NCBI GenBank assembly: GCA_002474345.1
Contig: DKQD01000116.1
Span: 29,545-43,505, forward strand
DNA length: 13,961 bases
Origin: Bacteriovoracaceae bacterium UBA7317
GTDB lineage: Bacteria; Bdellovibrionota; Bacteriovoracia; Bacteriovoracales; Bacteriovoracaceae
Direction: 5' to 3'
Shown: in pieces, positions 12,999 through 13,961 of the stretch
Numbering within the stretch: position 1 is the first letter of the stretch
Layout of the letters: each line of letters starts with the position of its first letter
Position numbers and translations under genes: made by a program
The notes under the pieces: generated by a model
Told to the model about the DNA's origin: nothing
The model's input: only the letters and a program-made list of their open reading frames with translations
Database searches by the model: none

Positions 12999-13961
12999 TT
13001 AACTCAGGTTTAAAACAGGCTTTATAAAAACCGAAAGAACACCCAATAAAATTCCTAAAGTCACAAGTTTTATTGAACTAGTCTTTGGAAACTTCCAAAG
13101 GATAAGGCCAATAATTATAAAGATGGCGGCTCCTAGAGGATCACTAAATGAAACTTTTCCTAGAGGGTAGATGGCATAAATCATAAGGCCTACGGCGCCT
13201 GCATTGACACTGTCTAAAAGAAGAGAAAAGTTTTTTGAGTTTCTCATTTTTGGAATCAAGGGGTTTAAAGCGTAAACAAAAATAAAGGAGGGGAGAAAAA
13301 TTCCAATAGAGGCAAGCAAGGCCCCCTCAAAACCGCTTAGAAGGTAACCAACAAAAGTTGATGTTGAAAGAACTGGTCCAGGAGTAAATTGTCCGATGGC
13401 AATAGCATCGGCTATTTGGGCACTTGTGAGCCAGCCCCTCTTTTCAACAATTTCATCTTGAAGATAGGCCATAAGAACATAGCCACTTCCAAACAAAACG
13501 CTTCCAATTTTTGTGAAAACCCAAAAGATAGAAGGTAAGGCCACACTTTTAAGACTAAAAGAGCTTTTGACCTTTAAAATAATAAACCCGAAAATGGAGC
13601 CAATAAAAAGAGCGTAGACTTCACCTATTCCGTAAAAACCTAAGCCTATGACAAGTGCCGCAACAGCGCCAAGTTCATATCCCTTTATGGCCTTTTTCCC
13701 AAGTTTTTGAACGGCTTGAAAAATAAGAATAATAACAACAGGTTTAATGCCAATTAAGTATTGTTCAAAGTTTGGAATTTTATAGGCGAGCGTATAAAGG
13801 TAGGCCAAAATTCCCGTTAGAACACAGGCGGGCAGTATAAAAGAAATTCCGGCAATCAAAAGACCAGGGACGCCGCCTCTTTGGTATCCACAGTGAATGA
13901 CCATCTCAGTTGAGTTCGGGCCTGGAATAAGGGAAGTCGCTCCGACGAGGTCGAGGAAGTG
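12999..13961 (-). CDS. chrA: ChrA-type chromate transporter, N-terminus cut by window edge
   Basis: 320 residues are visible (numbered from the window edge) and the frame stays open to base 13961; perhaps 50-80 N-terminal residues are missing. The Met at 13904 is internal, because the frame upstream encodes the family motif GATSLIPGPNSTE (about 7-19). It is a polytopic inner-membrane protein of the long, two-domain CHR type: domain 1 has PGPNSTE and the second domain has FGSGYVLMAYLQ, then GQFTPGPVLSTSTFVGY, the matching repeat motif. Characterised long ChrA proteins export chromate driven by the proton gradient; many homologs are of untested specificity, so the substrate is inferred. It ends with a hairpin/U-tract and is probably transcribed separately from the secreted-protein genes downstream. 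Confidence 0.92.
   Translation of the reverse strand, partial: HFLDLVGATSLIPGPNSTEMVIHCGYQRGGVPGLLIAGISFILPACVLTGILAYLYTLAYKIPNFEQYLIGIKPVVIILIFQAVQKLGKKAIKGYELGAVAALVIGLGFYGIGEVYALFIGSIFGFIILKVKSSFSLKSVALPSIFWVFTKIGSVLFGSGYVLMAYLQDEIVEKRGWLTSAQIADAIAIGQFTPGPVLSTSTFVGYLLSGFEGALLASIGIFLPSFIFVYALNPLIPKMRNSKNFSLLLDSVNAGAVGLMIYAIYPLGKVSFSDPLGAAIFIIIGLILWKFPKTSSIKLVTLGILLGVLSVFIKPVLNLS

Noticed and set aside
1..13961. CRISPR array, tRNA, insertion sequence or prophage genes
   Set aside because: No regularly spaced repeats, cloverleaf, transposase, integrase or phage protein was seen; the only long repeat is the tandem gene pair at 10015-11994.

Overview
The DNA is AT-rich (poly-A/T runs, many AAA/TTT codons) and encodes a Gram-negative cell: there are lipoprotein and Sec signal peptides, a protein whose end looks like an outer-membrane beta-barrel, and two stand-alone receiver domains. 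The mix of DUF3015 and Lnb-N-terminal/DUF4105 proteins, orphan receivers, MotA-like proteins and many unknown exported proteins resembles Bdellovibrionota (Bacteriovorax/Halobacteriovorax-like). That assignment is inference; no marker gene is present. No rRNA, tRNA, CRISPR, transposase or phage gene was seen.

Left part (1-4559), minus strand. A probable operon runs leftwards from a promoter near 4141-4175: two tandem DUF3015 secreted proteins, a large Lnb-N-terminal/DUF4105 protein whose start overlaps the preceding gene, and an alpha/beta-hydrolase with a lipoprotein-like N-terminus. Next comes a 26-bp inverted repeat, then the first 40 codons of another lipoprotein that leaves the window at base 1. 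A gene-free AT-rich stretch of about 490 bp separates this block from the plus-strand genes.

Middle part (4560-6813), plus strand. A single-domain response regulator is followed by four consecutive small membrane proteins of the MotA/ExbB type. All four keep the MotA signature after TM1 (F-[IVLF]-D-[IL]-P-S) and the TM3-TM4 core, but the large cytoplasmic loop that MotA uses to push the flagellar rotor is cut to about 20-35 residues. They alternate in type: genes 1 and 3 have four helices and an RHG motif, genes 2 and 4 have five helices and an S-x-x-E-L-I-G motif. Within each pair the genes overlap as ATGA. This looks like a duplicated two-gene unit encoding a hetero-oligomeric, motor-like inner-membrane complex, with no MotB/ExbD partner in view. 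It is the most novel item in the window.

Lipid part (6826-9476). A minus-strand short-chain dehydrogenase is divergent from a plus-strand pair encoding an isoprenylcysteine-methyltransferase-like membrane methyltransferase and a membrane fatty acid desaturase. The divergent region has a clear sigma70-type promoter with a 17-bp dyad exactly between its -35 and -10. A hairpin terminator closes the desaturase gene and overlaps its stop codon.

Right part (9477-13961), minus strand. A second orphan receiver starts with TTG and has a palindrome right at its putative transcription start. Upstream is a three-gene block of unknown exported proteins: one Cys-rich protein with an NTF2-like look, then two tandem 327-residue paralogs that are almost identical except for a diverged glycine-rich hydrophobic core. 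The window ends inside a two-domain ChrA-type chromate transporter with its own hairpin/U-tract terminator.
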